A stretch of DNA of 5,807 bases, from positions 1-5,807 of the forward strand of contig CAMVBL010000067.1 in assembly GCA_947165725.1 (NCBI GenBank), written 5' to 3'. The DNA is from an uncultured Caryophanales bacterium (GTDB lineage Bacteria; Bacillota_I; Bacilli_A; RFN20; CAG-826). Numbering within the stretch: position 1 is the first letter of the stretch; every line of letters starts with the position of its first letter. A model generated the notes under the pieces. That model was not told the origin of the DNA, did not search any database, and saw only the letters and a program-made list of their open reading frames with translations. A program made the translations under genes and the position numbers. Positions 5,775 to 5,807 of the stretch are shown piece after piece.

Positions 5775-5807
5775 AATCTAGCCATGTACTTGGTTAGATT
5801 TTCTTTT
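5775..5807 (+). terminator. Second terminator-like hairpin at the window edge
   Basis: AATCTAGCC (5775-5783) pairs with GGTTAGATT (5792-5800), 9 bp with one G-U pair and an 8-nt loop, followed by TTCTTTT to the window end. The T-tract is on the plus-strand side; the minus strand has only a poor one. It could be a tandem back-up terminator or end a very short transcript. The 30 bp between the two terminators show no clear promoter. Confidence 0.5.

Noticed and set aside
1..5807. CRISPR array, toxin-antitoxin pair or phage defence system
   Set aside because: No spaced repeats, no small paired genes and no recognisable nuclease or defence domain are present.

Overview
The window comes from an AT-rich, low-GC Gram-positive-type bacterium. 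All four protein genes end in TAA. All 19 tryptophans in them are encoded by UGG, with no in-frame UGA, so the standard bacterial code fits better than the Mycoplasma/Spiroplasma code. Both tRNA genes encode their CCA end. A short archaeal/eukaryote-like (type 3) prolyl-tRNA synthetase, a YitT-family membrane protein and clear AGGAGG-type ribosome binding sites suggest a Firmicutes/Tenericutes relative (Erysipelotrichia, Acholeplasma or gut RF39-like). That placement is inference and stops well short of genus level.

Layout. Positions 12-3373 look like one minus-strand transcription unit. It begins with a membrane-anchored protein whose GGDEF and EAL domains both look catalytically dead. proS follows 5 bp further on, with its Shine-Dalgarno sequence inside the last codons of the upstream gene. 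A tRNA-Ser(GCU) then lies 62 bp past proS, with a hairpin but no intrinsic terminator between them. Positions 3374-3472 hold divergent promoters for this operon and for a plus-strand tRNA-Ser(CGA) at 3473-3563. A bidirectional terminator (3575-3603) separates that tRNA from a convergent, minus-strand YitT/DUF2179 gene (3622-4665). A second divergent promoter pair at 4677-4740 drives the YitT gene leftwards and, rightwards, a gene for an unrecognised 282-residue protein with one membrane anchor and a large extracellular domain (4865-5713). That gene has a structured leader of about 118 nt. A strong terminator follows it, and a second terminator-like hairpin closes the window.

How the parts fit. 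proS and the two serine tRNA genes are translation machinery. The dead GGDEF/EAL protein is tied to proS by transcription and probably by translational coupling, but no direct functional link is visible. The two minus-strand genes that open a transcript (GGDEF/EAL and YitT) have no Shine-Dalgarno sequence, and their -10 boxes sit only 8-11 nt before the ATG, which implies leaderless mRNAs. The other two genes have textbook ribosome binding sites. No mobile element, CRISPR array, phage gene or replication origin is visible. The least ordinary items are the degenerate c-di-GMP-type protein, the leaderless starts and the unknown surface protein.
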